NCBI RefSeq assembly: GCF_003725545.1 | Contig: NZ_RJLN01000015.1 | Coordinates: 23,164 to 87,163, forward strand | Source of the DNA: Micromonospora solifontis | GTDB lineage: Bacteria > Actinomycetota > Actinomycetes > Mycobacteriales > Micromonosporaceae | DNA: 64,000 nucleotides | Direction: 5' to 3' | Part shown: in pieces, positions 42,962 to 51,834 of the stretch | Numbering within the stretch: the first letter of the stretch is position 1 | How the letters are laid out: the number at the start of each line of letters is the position of its first letter | Position numbers and translations under genes: made by a program | Notes under the pieces: model-generated | Databases searched by the model: none | Told to the model about the DNA's origin: nothing | Seen by the model: the letters and a program-made list of their open reading frames with translations, nothing else

Positions 42962-43011
42962 TTCACGGAAAGAGTGGCCGTCCGCGCTGGGATAGCCACT
43001 CGTTCCGTGAA
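42962..43011. terminator. Bidirectional hairpin terminator
   Basis: TTCACGGAA-A-GAGTGGC (42962-42978) pairs with GCCACTC-G-TTCCGTGAA (42995-43011), one mismatch, 16-base loop, between convergent genes. Confidence 0.8.
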
Positions 43012-43043
43012 CGTGCAGGGCTCGCGGGGCAGCGCCCGGGCGG

Positions 43044-44264
43044 TCAGGGACCGAAGGGGTCGGGGCGGCGTTCCAGGAGCTTGTGCAGGGTCTGCTGGAT
43101 GGTCTCCCGGACCTGGTCAGCGAGGTTGAACACGACCAGCGGGTCGTCCGCCGAGTCGCGCAGGTGCGCGGTGGGGATCGGCGGGCAGAACTCGATCAGC
43201 CACTTGCTCGGCAGCGGCACCATGCCCAGCGGCCCCAGCCAGGGGAAGGTCGGGGTCACCGGGAAGTACGGCAGCTTGAGCAGCCGGGCGAGCGGCTTGA
43301 TGTCGGCGAGCATCGGGTAGATCTCCTCGCCGCCGACGATGGCCACCGGGACGATCGGCGTGCCGGTCCGCAGCGCCGCCGAGACGAACCCGCCCCGGCC
43401 GAACCGCTGGAGCTTGTACCGGTCGGCGTAGAGCTTGCCGACGCCCTTGAAGCCCTCCGGGAAGACCCCGACCAGCTCGCCGTTGCCGAGCAGCCGTTCC
43501 GCGTCCGGGTTGCAGGCGACCGTGCCGCCGGTCTTGCGGGCGATCTCCGAGACCACCGGCATCCGGAAGACCAGGTCGGCGCCGAGCAGCCGCAGGTAGC
43601 GGTGAGCCGGATGCCGGTCGTGCAGCGCGGTGGCCAGGACCAGCGCGTCCAGCGCCACCGTGCCGGAGTGGTTGCCCACCACCAGGCCCGGCCCGGCCTC
43701 CGGCACGTGCTCCACCCCGGTGACCTCGGTGCGGAACCAGTCCCGGTAGAGCAGCCGGACCAGCGGGTGGAAGACCGCGTCGGTCAGGTCCGGGTCGAAG
43801 CCGAACTCGTCGACCTCGTAGTCGCCGGAGAGCCGCCGCCGCAGGAAGGCGAGCCCCTTGGCGACCTTCCGGTCCCAGTGGTCCCCCGGCCGGTCCGCCA
43901 CCGCCGGCCCGGGCGGCGCGGCGGCCCCGGTGACGCCGTCCGGCCGCTCACCGGCCGTGCGGTCGCCGGGCCGTCCGGCCGCCGGCCCGCCGGTGTCGCC
44001 CGGCGCGCCCGTCGTGCCGCCCGGCGCCTTCTTCGCGACGGCCTTTTTTGCCACGGCCTTCTTGGCGATGGCCTTCTTGGCGACCGCCTTCCGGGGGGCG
44101 ACCTCGTCGCCGGCCACGTCCGCCCCGTCGGCGTCGGGCGCGGGCGCGGCGGCGGCCATCGTGGCCCGCCGGTGCCCGTTGCGCCGCGCCGGCTCCGCGT
44201 CCGGCGCGGGCACCGCCAGCGGTACGTCGTAGCGCGCCTCGCCGCGCTCCTCGGCCCCGCTCAC
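43044..44264 (-). CDS. PlsC-like acyltransferase with Lys/Ala-repeat N-terminal arm
   Basis: 406 residues. Its GTG start overlaps the epimerase stop (GTGA). Residues 1-140 are disordered and contain about five AVAKK units (residues 59-79), then Gly/Pro-rich sequence. The catalytic part (about 150-390) has VVGNHSGTVALDALV as motif I and VGVFPEGFKGVGK as motif III, typical of glycerolipid acyltransferases. The spacing of the HxxxxD motif is longer than in canonical PlsC. It would acylate lysophosphatidate or a related lipid at the membrane. The basic repeat resembles mycobacterial HU tails and may bind acidic lipids or nucleic acid. Confidence 0.87.
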   Translation of the reverse strand: MSGAEERGEARYDVPLAVPAPDAEPARRNGHRRATMAAAAPAPDADGADVAGDEVAPRKAVAKKAIAKKAVAKKAVAKKAPGGTTGAPGDTGGPAAGRPGDRTAGERPDGVTGAAAPPGPAVADRPGDHWDRKVAKGLAFLRRRLSGDYEVDEFGFDPDLTDAVFHPLVRLLYRDWFRTEVTGVEHVPEAGPGLVVGNHSGTVALDALVLATALHDRHPAHRYLRLLGADLVFRMPVVSEIARKTGGTVACNPDAERLLGNGELVGVFPEGFKGVGKLYADRYKLQRFGRGGFVSAALRTGTPIVPVAIVGGEEIYPMLADIKPLARLLKLPYFPVTPTFPWLGPLGMVPLPSKWLIEFCPPIPTAHLRDSADDPLVVFNLADQVRETIQQTLHKLLERRPDPFGP

Positions 44265-45379
44265 GAACGCTCCCGCACGGCGGCCCGGACCTGCCGGATG
44301 CCCTCCAGCACGAGCTGCTCGGCGACGGCCAACTGGTCCCGCGTCACCACCACTCCGCCGTGGTGGGCACGGATGAAGTCGTCGAAGGCGGCGGCGGTCG
44401 AGCGGGGGGTGAAGCCGTACTCGCGCTCCAGTCTGGTGGTGTCCACCACCCGACCGTGCACGAAGAGGTCGACCTGGTCCAACCCGTACCGGCCGATGCC
44501 CAGGTTGCGGGCGACGGAGGCCACCCCGGCGAGGCCCGGTTCGAGCACCGGCACGGCCACCCGACCGGCCCTCCGGATCGCCTGGGACAGGGAGAGCACC
44601 CCCGGCCCGGCCACGTTGTACGTCCCCGGGTGGTCCTCCGCGACCGACCGGTGCAGCACCTCCAGGGCGTCGTCGAAGTGGACGAACTGGAGCCGCGGGT
44701 CCCGGCCGAAGACGGTGGGCACGACCGGCTGGGAGAAGTACCGGGTGAGCGTGGTGTCGGCGGTGGAGCCGATGAACGGCGCGAAGCGCAGCACGGTCGC
44801 GGTGACGCCGGGGCGCCGGCGACGGAAGCCGCGGACGTACCCCTCGATGTCGAGGATGTCGCGGCCGAAACCGCCGCGCGGCACCTCGCGCGGCTCGGTC
44901 TCCTCGGTGAAGACGGCGGGGTCGCGGAACGACACCCCGTACGCGGCGGTGGAGGAGCGGACCACGAGCTTGCGCAGCCGGGGCGCCCGCTGGCAGGCGG
45001 CGAGCAGCTGCATGGTGCCGATGACGTTCTGTTCCTTCATCGCCGCGCGGCCGCCCTGCTGCGGATCGGGGGCGCTGACCAGGGCCAGGTGCACCACCGC
45101 GTCGACGTCGAGGTCGACCAGCAGGCCGCCGAGCGAGTCGAGGTCGAGGCGGATCCGTTCGACCCCGGCCAGCAGGTCGGCCAGCTCGGGGTTCGGGGCG
45201 GCCGGGTCGACGCCGATGACGCGTTCGATGCGCGGGTCGGCGGCGAGGCGGGCGGCGACGTGCGCGCCGAGATAGCGGCCGACCCCGGTCACGACGACGA
45301 CCCCCGGAGCACCTGGGGTGCCACCGGGGGTCATGTCGTGCGCCTTGCGCGGCAGGCGGGATCGAGCCGGGACATCCAC
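44261..45379 (-). CDS. NAD-dependent epimerase/dehydratase (extended SDR)
   Basis: 372 residues from GTG 45379; ATG 45334 is an alternative. The dinucleotide loop is VVVTGVGRYLGAHVAARL, the acidic loop IGVDPA, then VDAVVHLALVSAP and VRSSTAAYG, with the SDR serine/tyrosine region partly altered (no clear YxxxK is seen). This group is common next to acyltransferases in actinobacteria. Substrate unknown. It is coupled to the acyltransferase by the four-base overlap. Confidence 0.87.
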   Translation of the reverse strand: MDVPARSRLPRKAHDMTPGGTPGAPGVVVVTGVGRYLGAHVAARLAADPRIERVIGVDPAAPNPELADLLAGVERIRLDLDSLGGLLVDLDVDAVVHLALVSAPDPQQGGRAAMKEQNVIGTMQLLAACQRAPRLRKLVVRSSTAAYGVSFRDPAVFTEETEPREVPRGGFGRDILDIEGYVRGFRRRRPGVTATVLRFAPFIGSTADTTLTRYFSQPVVPTVFGRDPRLQFVHFDDALEVLHRSVAEDHPGTYNVAGPGVLSLSQAIRRAGRVAVPVLEPGLAGVASVARNLGIGRYGLDQVDLFVHGRVVDTTRLEREYGFTPRSTAAAFDDFIRAHHGGVVVTRDQLAVAEQLVLEGIRQVRAAVRERS

Positions 45380-45454
45380 GGCCTGATCACCTGAGCCTCC
45401 GAGGGTCGACTGTTGGCAAGTGGTGCCGGCTGCCGGGCGGGGGCCCGGCTCCGG

Positions 45455-45556
45455 TCACTTGCCGAGACGGCGACGCTGGACGCGGGTCTTGCGCAGCAGC
45501 TTGCGGTGCTTCTTCTTAGCCATGCGCTTGCGGCGCTTCTTGACCACCGAGCCCAT
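45455..45556 (-). CDS. 30S ribosomal protein bS22 (AURKAIP1/COX24-domain mini-protein)
   Basis: 33 residues from ATG 45556, with GAAAGG about eight bases upstream: [20 protein letters not shown] then [13 protein letters not shown]. It is almost the same as the 33-residue bS22 protein found in the mycobacterial small subunit. The longer frame to 45667 lacks this match and is not used. It is highly basic and binds rRNA. In Streptomyces the same mini-gene lies near bldN, beside an excisionase-like HTH gene, as here. Confidence 0.93.
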   Translation of the reverse strand: MGSVVKKRRKRMAKKKHRKLLRKTRVQRRRLGK

Positions 45557-45776
45557 ACGACAGCCTTTCGATGCAACGTGCGGGGCGGACCGTGAGACAC
45601 CACCGCGGGTGGCGTCGGTGACCGCTTGCGGACAACGGACCGGACCAGCGTGGTGGGCGGGGCGCACCGGGGTGCGGTCACGGTCGGGGTCCAGGGTAGC
45701 CGGAGTGCGTCAGCAGGACCAACGCGGCCCCGTCGATGCCCCTTTCGTCGCACTCGACGGCCGGGCCGTCGAGGCG

Positions 45777-45986
45777 TCAGGCGGTCTCCTGGAAGGCGCC
45801 TCGGAGGTATTCGTGCACGGCGTGCTCGGGCACCCGGAACGACCGGCCCACCCGCACCGCGGTCAGCTCACCGCTGTGCACGAGACGGTAGACCGTCATC
45901 TTGGAGACCCGCATGACCGTCGCCACCTCGGCGACGGTCAGGAACCTGACATCCGACAGCCGTGCGTCGGACTGCGACCCGGCCAT
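45777..45986 (-). CDS. Excisionase-family (MerR-like) helix-turn-helix protein
   Basis: 69 residues. FLTVAEVATVMRVSKMTVYRLVHSGELTAVRVGRSFRVPEHAV, here cited in part, is the standard HTH_17/BldC-like winged helix. Residue SGELTAVRVGRS is the wing. It is probably a DNA-binding regulator rather than a phage excisionase, since no integrase is near. The gene is followed by bS22 and preceded by a TACC/GGTA dyad. Streptomyces has a comparable gene in this position. Confidence 0.9.
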   Translation of the reverse strand: MAGSQSDARLSDVRFLTVAEVATVMRVSKMTVYRLVHSGELTAVRVGRSFRVPEHAVHEYLRGAFQETA

Positions 45987-46063
45987 GGCTCACCGACCCA
46001 TTCCCATGCCCGGCGCGTGCCACCGGGGCAGGTTGGCCCGGCCACGACGGGCAACGCGCGTGT

Positions 46064-46076
46064 TACCAGTACGGTA
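46064..46076. promoter_or_regulatory. TACC-GGTA dyad upstream of the HTH gene
   Basis: TACCAGTACGGTA is a 13-bp dyad with 4-bp outer arms about 80 bp upstream of the HTH start. It may be an operator or part of the promoter. The surrounding gap (45987-46198) holds no gene. Confidence 0.3.
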
Positions 46077-46198
46077 GCGGGACGGCTGTGACCGGCGCGA
46101 TCCCTTCCTTCTAATGATCATGGAATGTCCCCCGGTCACCCCGCGTTGACCTGGCGTTTTTCACCTGGACGGGCGTCTCGTCCGGTTCCGGCAAGCGG

Positions 46199-47383
46199 TC
46201 ACTCCGCGCGCAGCGCCACCACCGGGTCGAGCCGACCGGCGCGCTGGGCGGGGACCACGCCGAAGACGATGCCCACCGCCGCCGAGACCCCGAACGCGAG
46301 CGCCAGCGACCACCAGGTGATCGCCGCGGGGATCGGCGAGACCGCGTCGACCAGTAGCGCGGTGCCGACGCCGAGGGCCATCCCGGTGAGCCCGCCGATC
46401 GAGGTGAGCAGCACCGCCTCCAGCAGGAACTGCACCCCGATGTCCCGGGGCCGGGCGCCGACCGCCTTGCGCAGGCCGATCTCCCGGGTCCGCTCGCGTA
46501 CCGAGACCAGCATGATGTTGGAGACGCCGACCCCGCCGACCAGCAACGAGATGCCCGCGATGGCGGCCAGCACCCCGGTGAGTACGCCGAGGATGTCGCC
46601 GAGCACGCCGAGGATCTGCTGCTGGGTGACGGCGCTGAACTCGGTGTCGGGGTGCCGCCGGGACAGCTCGGCGACGATCCGGTCGCCCAGTTCGCCGATC
46701 CGCTCCCGATCGGGGGCCTTCACCGCGATGCCGTCGATGCGCTGGGTCCCCCAGAGCCGCTGGGCCGCGGTGACGGGGATGTGCACCTCGTCGTCCCGGT
46801 CGACGCCCAGGCTCTGGCCGAGCGGGGCGAAGACGCCGATCACCCGGAACCGGACACCGGCCAGGGCGACCTGCTGGCCGAGCGGGTCGCGGTCGGGGAA
46901 GAGCGCCCGGGCCACGGACGCGCCGAGCACCGCGACCCGGCGGCTGGTGTCCACGTCGGCACCGGTGAGGTAGCGGCCCCGGGCGAGCGAGCGGGTGAAG
47001 ACCGCCGGGGTGGTCTCCAGCACTCCCTGCACGGTGGTGAAGTCGGACCGGTTGCCGGCCCGGGCGGTCGCCCCGGACGCGACGGTGACGGCCACCCGTC
47101 CCGGGTCGCCGACCACCCGGGTCACCGCGTCCACGTCCTTGAGGTCGAGCGGCGACACCACCGGCGCGTTGCCCACGTCGATCTTGCCGGGGACCACCAG
47201 GAGCAGGTTCGAGCCGAGCCCCTCGACCTGCTGTTCGACCTTCTGCTTGGTGCCGGTGCCGATGGCCACCAGGATCACCACCGAGGCGACCCCGATGATC
47301 ACCCCGAGCATGGTCAGCACGCTGCGCATCCGGTTGGCCCGCAGTGCGTCCAGCGCCACCCGCCAGGCCTCCGCGAGCCTCAC
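46199..47383 (-). CDS. MacB-like ABC transporter permease (FtsX family)
   Basis: 394 residues. The N-terminus has an in-plane segment and helix (MRSVLTMLGVIIGVASVVILVAIGTG). A large extracytoplasmic MacB_PCD domain covers about 50-265, and three helices close the protein (LGVLTGVLAAIAGISLLVGGVG, LEAVLLTSIGGLTGMALGVG, WSLALAFGVSAAVGIVFGVV). RERTREIGLRKAVGA is the FtsX coupling motif. Together with the ATPase and the adaptor upstream it forms a tripartite mechanotransmission exporter. The start overlaps the ATPase stop as GTGA. Confidence 0.93.
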   Translation of the reverse strand: MRLAEAWRVALDALRANRMRSVLTMLGVIIGVASVVILVAIGTGTKQKVEQQVEGLGSNLLLVVPGKIDVGNAPVVSPLDLKDVDAVTRVVGDPGRVAVTVASGATARAGNRSDFTTVQGVLETTPAVFTRSLARGRYLTGADVDTSRRVAVLGASVARALFPDRDPLGQQVALAGVRFRVIGVFAPLGQSLGVDRDDEVHIPVTAAQRLWGTQRIDGIAVKAPDRERIGELGDRIVAELSRRHPDTEFSAVTQQQILGVLGDILGVLTGVLAAIAGISLLVGGVGVSNIMLVSVRERTREIGLRKAVGARPRDIGVQFLLEAVLLTSIGGLTGMALGVGTALLVDAVSPIPAAITWWSLALAFGVSAAVGIVFGVVPAQRAGRLDPVVALRAE

Positions 47384-48258
47384 CCGGCACCTCCCGGCAC
47401 GGCCTCGGAACTGCCGGAAAGGCGTCCGGTGGCTCCGGCGGCGCCACCGGAGCCACCGGACGGGTGCCCCGGGCCGCGTCCGGACGCGAACCGGGGCTCC
47501 GCACTGGGAGCGTCGTCCAGTGTCGCAGGTCCACGCCCGACGCCGGACAGCGGTCGATCATGAAGCGTGTCCGACCTGATCAGACCATCCCGGACGGCGA
47601 TCCGGCGGCGGGCCCGGGCGGCCACCTCCTGGTCGTGGGTCACCATCACCAGGGCCACCCCCGACTCGGCGTTCAGCCGTTCGAGCAGTTCCAGCACCGC
47701 CTCGCCGGTGACGGTGTCCAGGTTGCCGGTGGGCTCGTCGGCGAGCAGCACCGCCGGGTCGGTGACCAGTGCCCGGGCGATCGCCACCCGCTGCTGCTCG
47801 CCGCCGGAGAGCTGATTCGGCCGGTGGTCCAGCCGGTGCCCGAGCCCGACCCGGCCGAGCATCGCCGCCGCGCGTTCCCGCCGCTGCCGTGCCCCGATCC
47901 CCCGGTAGACCAGCGGCAGCGCCACGTTGTCCACGGCGGACGTCCGGGGCAGCAGGTGGAACGCCTGGAAGACGAAGCCGATGGTCTGGTTGCGCAACAT
48001 GGCCAGCTCGGGCGCGGAGAGCGTGGCCACGTCGCGGCCGCCGATCACCAGCCGGCCACCGGTCGGCCGGTCCAGGCCGCCCAGCAGGTGCATCAGCGTG
48101 GACTTGCCGGAGCCGGACGGTCCGATCACCGCCACGTACTCGCCCGGGTCGATGGTGAGCGACACCCCGCGCAGCGCCGGCACCGACACCCCGTCCAACT
48201 CGTACGTGCGGGACACGTCGACCGCCTCGATCGCCGGCACGCCGGCGGGCAACGTCAC
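47380..48258 (-). CDS. MacB/LolD-type ABC transporter ATPase
   Basis: 292 residues. Walker A is VIGPSGSGKSTLMHLLGG, the signature LSGGEQQRVAIARAL, and Walker B VLLADEPTGNLD. The ATPase ends near residue 230. The last 60 residues are Gly/Pro-rich, low complexity and not part of the family. It powers the adjacent FtsX-type permease. The start overlaps the adaptor stop (GTGA) and its own stop overlaps the permease start, so adaptor, ATPase and permease are coupled. Confidence 0.94.
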   Translation of the reverse strand: MTLPAGVPAIEAVDVSRTYELDGVSVPALRGVSLTIDPGEYVAVIGPSGSGKSTLMHLLGGLDRPTGGRLVIGGRDVATLSAPELAMLRNQTIGFVFQAFHLLPRTSAVDNVALPLVYRGIGARQRRERAAAMLGRVGLGHRLDHRPNQLSGGEQQRVAIARALVTDPAVLLADEPTGNLDTVTGEAVLELLERLNAESGVALVMVTHDQEVAARARRRIAVRDGLIRSDTLHDRPLSGVGRGPATLDDAPSAEPRFASGRGPGHPSGGSGGAAGATGRLSGSSEAVPGGAG

Positions 48259-49667
48259 TTCAGTTCCTGGCCGTCGTGGACCTGGTCGGCGCCGCGCACC
48301 ACGATCCGGTCGCCGGCCTGCACCCCGCTGACGATCTGCACGAGGTCCTGCCCCTGCACGCCGACGGTGACCGGCACCCGGTCGGCCCGGCCGTCCCGCA
48401 GCACCCAGACCGCGTCCCGGCCGTCCGCGGAGAAGACCGCCGACGCCGGTACGGCCACCGCGTCGGCGGCCTCGCGGACCCGGAGGTGGACCACCGCGTT
48501 CATCCCCGGGCGGGGCGTCGGCGCGGCCTCGCCCTCGCCGAGCCGGCCGGCGCCGAGGCCGAGCCGGACCCGGTAGGTGACCCCACCGCGGGCGGAGGTG
48601 GTGGGCAGCACGTCCACCGAGCGGACGGTCGCGTCGTAGCTCGCGCCGGTCACCGCGTCCAGCTCCACGGCGGCGGTCACGCCGGCCCGCACCAGCAGCA
48701 CGTCAGTCTCGTCGACCTCGGCGAGCAGGCCGAGCTGGCCGGTGTCCACCACGGTCAGCACGGGCGTTCCGGCGGTCACCCGGCCGCCCGGCGGCACCGC
48801 GTCGTCCACCCCCGGCGGCGGGCCGGCCTGGCCGGCGGACCCGAGCGCCGACGGGTCGAGCCCGGGCACGCCGCCCCCCGCCGCGCCGAGCAGCCCGCTC
48901 AGGTCGGTCGCGGTGGCCGCCCGGGTGCCACCCGGCTGCACCACACCCGGGATCGGGGCCCGCAGGGTCAGCGCGTCGACGGTCGCCTTCGCCAGGTCGT
49001 ACGCCTGCTGGGCCTGGAGGCGCTGCGCGGCCGACAGCGCGCCGACGGCGCTGTTCAGGCCGGCCACGCCGCGCTGCACGGCGGCGACCGCGCGGTCGGC
49101 GGCCCGGGCGGCCGACTCGTACTGCTGCTGCGCCGACTCGACCTGGAGCAGCAGGGCGGACCGCAGCTGCGGGTCGCCGATCTTCCCGGCGGCCTGGCGG
49201 GCGGCGTCGAACGCCTCCTCGGCGGCCCGGTCGGTGCCGCGTCGCCGGCCACCCAGGTCGCCGACGCCGACGCCCCGGCCGGCCCGCTTCGCCGCGCGCA
49301 GCGCCTCCCGGGCCTGCTTCAGCCGGTCCTGCGCCGACGGCGAGCTGATCACCGCGAGCACCTGCCCCTTGGTGACCCGCTGTCCGGGCTGGACGCGGAG
49401 ACTGGCCAGGGTGCCGTCGGCGGGCGCGGTGAGGGTGGCGGCGGCCCGGGCGGTGACCGTGGCCGGAGCGTCGATCACCTCCGCCACCGGGCTCCGGCCG
49501 ACCTGCGCGACGGTGACGGGCGACTTCTCGTCCCCGCAGGAGGCGGCCGTGGTGCCGGTCAGGGCGACGACGGCGAACAGGGCGATGAGCAGGCGGGGGC
49601 GGGTGGCCGCGGGCAGCCGCGGCGGGTGGGTGCGGACCACCCGGCCCATGCTACGGCCCGTCGCCAA
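48255..49667 (-). CDS. MacA/HlyD-like efflux adaptor lipoprotein
   Basis: 470 residues; ATG 49649 is an alternative start. LLIALFAVVALTGTTAASCGDE is a signal with a probable lipobox-like cysteine about residue 43. The lipoyl/barrel-sandwich halves are VTARAAATLTAPADGTLASL and LTLRAPIPGVVQPGG, separated by a long coiled-coil hairpin (about 115-220, KQAREALRAAKRAG onward). A beta-barrel domain follows. In a Gram-positive cell it would bridge the FtsX permease and the wall. It is the first gene of the three-gene export operon. Confidence 0.9.
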   Translation of the reverse strand: MATGRSMGRVVRTHPPRLPAATRPRLLIALFAVVALTGTTAASCGDEKSPVTVAQVGRSPVAEVIDAPATVTARAAATLTAPADGTLASLRVQPGQRVTKGQVLAVISSPSAQDRLKQAREALRAAKRAGRGVGVGDLGGRRRGTDRAAEEAFDAARQAAGKIGDPQLRSALLLQVESAQQQYESAARAADRAVAAVQRGVAGLNSAVGALSAAQRLQAQQAYDLAKATVDALTLRAPIPGVVQPGGTRAATATDLSGLLGAAGGGVPGLDPSALGSAGQAGPPPGVDDAVPPGGRVTAGTPVLTVVDTGQLGLLAEVDETDVLLVRAGVTAAVELDAVTGASYDATVRSVDVLPTTSARGGVTYRVRLGLGAGRLGEGEAAPTPRPGMNAVVHLRVREAADAVAVPASAVFSADGRDAVWVLRDGRADRVPVTVGVQGQDLVQIVSGVQAGDRIVVRGADQVHDGQELK

Positions 49668-49700
49668 CGAGTCGACCCGCCGTGTCCGGCGCCCCGGGTG

Positions 49701-51113
49701 TCAGCCGGCCGCCGCCCGGACGTACTCGACGCAGTCGTCGTGCAGGCTGGACCAGCGCTCGCCGAACACCTCGGCGGCGGCGGCGTCCACCGTGCGTCGC
49801 TCGTCCACCACGGCCCGGAAGAAGTCCAGCACCCGCTGCTCGCCGTACCGGTCGACCAGGTGGCGGACCGCCAGGTAGCCGACGCCGTAGGCGCCCCCGA
49901 CCCGGTCGTCGGACGCGTCGTCGGCCGGGGCCAGCGCGTCCAGCCGGCCGGTCCAGCCGCCGCGGAGGAGCCGGCGCACCTCGGCCAGGCCCTCGTAGCG
50001 GTCGACCGGCTGGCCGTCCGCGCCCGCGTACTCGGCCAGGCCCTCCACCAGCCACCAGCTCGACCGGTCGGAGTAGCCCCGGTCGGGCAGCGACGCGGCG
50101 TGGGTCAGCTCGTGCCGGAGCAGGTCGTCGACCCCGGTGGGCGAGAGGCTCTGCGCGTTCAGCACCACGTCGTGGTGGCCGCCGCCGACGCCGACGGCGT
50201 ACCCGGCCGTCCACTTCGGGCGGCCACCGCCGTACCAGCGCTGCCACTCCGCCCGCCCGGCGTAGAACACCAGGTAGCGGTCGGGCGGGGCACCGTTCAC
50301 CGCGTACCGGTCGGCGACCCGCGCGGCGGCCTCGGCCTGGGCGAGCAGGCCGGGCAGCTCGGCCCGGCGGCCGGGCGTGGTGGCGACGACCGCCCGTTTC
50401 CCCACCGCCACCGCGAGGTCGCTGACCTCCCACGGCCGGGCGCCGGCCGGCTTCGCCCGGGACTCCTCGACCGCGACCAGCCGGGGTTCCTCCCCCACCA
50501 TTCGCCACCGGGTACCGATCTCCACGCTGCTCGGCGTGCAGTCCGGCACCACGAAGCAGTAGTCGACCCGCACCGGCAGCCGCCACTCCCCCGGCCGGCC
50601 GGCCACCGCCGCCGGCAGGCCGTCGGCGGCCGGCCGCCACACGGTCACCCGGAGCGCCCGCAGGGCGGCGTACCGGCGGGTCAGCGCGGGCCGGGCGGCC
50701 GGCTCGGCGACCGCGAGGAAGCCGGCCCGGTCGCCGCCGAGCAGCGCGCCGGCCTGCCGGTCGAGCTCGGCGGTCATCCGCTGGCCGAGCCGGCGGGCGG
50801 CCGCCGTGGCCGGGTCCTCGGCGCGGTCCGCCGGCCGCCCGGCCGCGTTTCCCACCAGCCCGAGCAGGAGTACGCCGGGCACCCCGCACGCCACGAGGAC
50901 GAGCACCACGGCGAGCACGATCCAGAGCTGCGGTCGTCGCGGCTGCCGCGACGCGGGCGGTAGGCCGGGCGTTGCCGGCAGAAGAGGTACCGGGCCCACC
51001 ACGGCCGGGCTGGGCGGCGCCGGCAGGGGGGACGAGCCGTCACCGTTCACGGTGGCGGGCCGCACTGGGCAGGTCTCCGCCGGGCCGGAGGGCCGCTCGT
51101 CACCGTCGGTCAC
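49701..51113 (-). CDS. Membrane-anchored HExxH (gluzincin-type) metallopeptidase
   Basis: 470 residues from GTG 51113. The frame continues to 51428 but passes through an inverted-repeat element, and no good start exists there. A cytoplasmic Pro-rich arm precedes one helix (LWIVLAVVLVLVACGVPGVLLL, about 58-82). The outer domain has the zinc motif LLRHELTHAAS, with the third ligand probably Glu in WWLVEGLAEYAG, 20-25 residues on. This is the MA-clan arrangement. It probably acts on wall or extracellular proteins; natural substrate unknown. The last cysteine pairs with no obvious partner. Confidence 0.82.
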   Translation of the reverse strand: MTDGDERPSGPAETCPVRPATVNGDGSSPLPAPPSPAVVGPVPLLPATPGLPPASRQPRRPQLWIVLAVVLVLVACGVPGVLLLGLVGNAAGRPADRAEDPATAAARRLGQRMTAELDRQAGALLGGDRAGFLAVAEPAARPALTRRYAALRALRVTVWRPAADGLPAAVAGRPGEWRLPVRVDYCFVVPDCTPSSVEIGTRWRMVGEEPRLVAVEESRAKPAGARPWEVSDLAVAVGKRAVVATTPGRRAELPGLLAQAEAAARVADRYAVNGAPPDRYLVFYAGRAEWQRWYGGGRPKWTAGYAVGVGGGHHDVVLNAQSLSPTGVDDLLRHELTHAASLPDRGYSDRSSWWLVEGLAEYAGADGQPVDRYEGLAEVRRLLRGGWTGRLDALAPADDASDDRVGGAYGVGYLAVRHLVDRYGEQRVLDFFRAVVDERRTVDAAAAEVFGERWSSLHDDCVEYVRAAAG

Positions 51114-51207
51114 CGGCGAAGGGTACGACCAATCGGGGCGTTCCGGCCAGAGCCCGCCGCGCGCCGAGCAGGTCTCATATCGCTCCGGCGCCGGGAGGTG
51201 AGGTGCT

Positions 51208-51384
51208 TCGAACTCCTGTCGAGCTGATGTCGCAGACGACTCACGAGGCGGGTGGCCCTCGCACGCGATTTCGGCGGCGAACGGCCCCGGGCGGGCCCGA
51301 CTGCCGGCAGGACCCTCCGCCCGGCCCGCCCCGAAAGGTCCGGGCGGCTGAGTCGTTCGTGACATCAGCTCGACAGGCGTTCGA
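51208..51384. repeat. 177-bp MITE-like element with 35-bp terminal inverted repeats
   Basis: The ends are symmetrical. TCGAAC (51208-51213), CCTGTCGAGCTGATGTC (51215-51231) and ACGACTC (51236-51242) pair exactly, with the same 1-base and 4-base interruptions, with 51350-51356, 51361-51377 and 51379-51384. That is 30 of 35 positions paired. The 107-bp centre is GC-rich with no gene. No target-site duplication is evident. It lies in the 385-bp gap (51114-51498) upstream of the metallopeptidase gene. Confidence 0.7.
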
Positions 51385-51498
51385 CCAGTGGCATCCGAGA
51401 CCTCTCCCGAAGCCGGGCGGCAGCTCAAGACAGCAGCGCCAGGCGCGCGGCGGGCAGCAGGGAGGCGGGGGCGGGCCGGCCAGGCGGGGAGGGCGGGC

Positions 51499-51834
51499 TC
51501 AGACCGGGTCGCCGAGGTGGGTGAGCAGCGCCTTGTCGACCGCCCAGAGGGCCACCAGCACGGCTCCGGGCACCGGCTGGCCGGCCAGCGCGAGCAGCAG
51601 CCCGCCGGTGACGAAGCTGGCGGCCTGGACGCCGAGCTTGGCCGGTGCGGGCAGCGGCACGCTCGCCCGCGGCGAGCAGAAGATCCCCCACACGACGGCG
51701 AGCAGCAGCGGCGCGCCGAGGCCGGCGAGCAGGCGCACCAGCCAGCCGGCGTCGAGGGTGAAGCCCCACCAGCCGGCGGCGGCGAGCATCGCCAGCTCGA
51801 GCAGGAAGGCGAGGGTGAGCAGGGCGGCCTTCAT
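51499..51834 (-). CDS. YrdB/DUF2568-family membrane protein
   Basis: 111 residues, four helices, beginning LLTLAFLLELAMLAAAGWWGF and with the family motif LLLAVVWGIFCSPRASVPL in the second loop. Function unknown. The ATG overlaps the TetR stop by one base (TGATG). It is the last gene of the hydrolase-TetR-YrdB operon. Confidence 0.88.
   Translation of the reverse strand: MKAALLTLAFLLELAMLAAAGWWGFTLDAGWLVRLLAGLGAPLLLAVVWGIFCSPRASVPLPAPAKLGVQAASFVTGGLLLALAGQPVPGAVLVALWAVDKALLTHLGDPV

Noticed and set aside
45777..45986. Excisionase as evidence for an integrated element
   Set aside because: No integrase, attachment repeats or phage genes are near; the gene lies in a syntenic chromosomal block.
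51114..51428. N-terminal extension of the metallopeptidase through the inverted-repeat element
   Set aside because: Both strands of the element are open by chance and read TPVELMS-like sequence because of the symmetry; no start signal is present.
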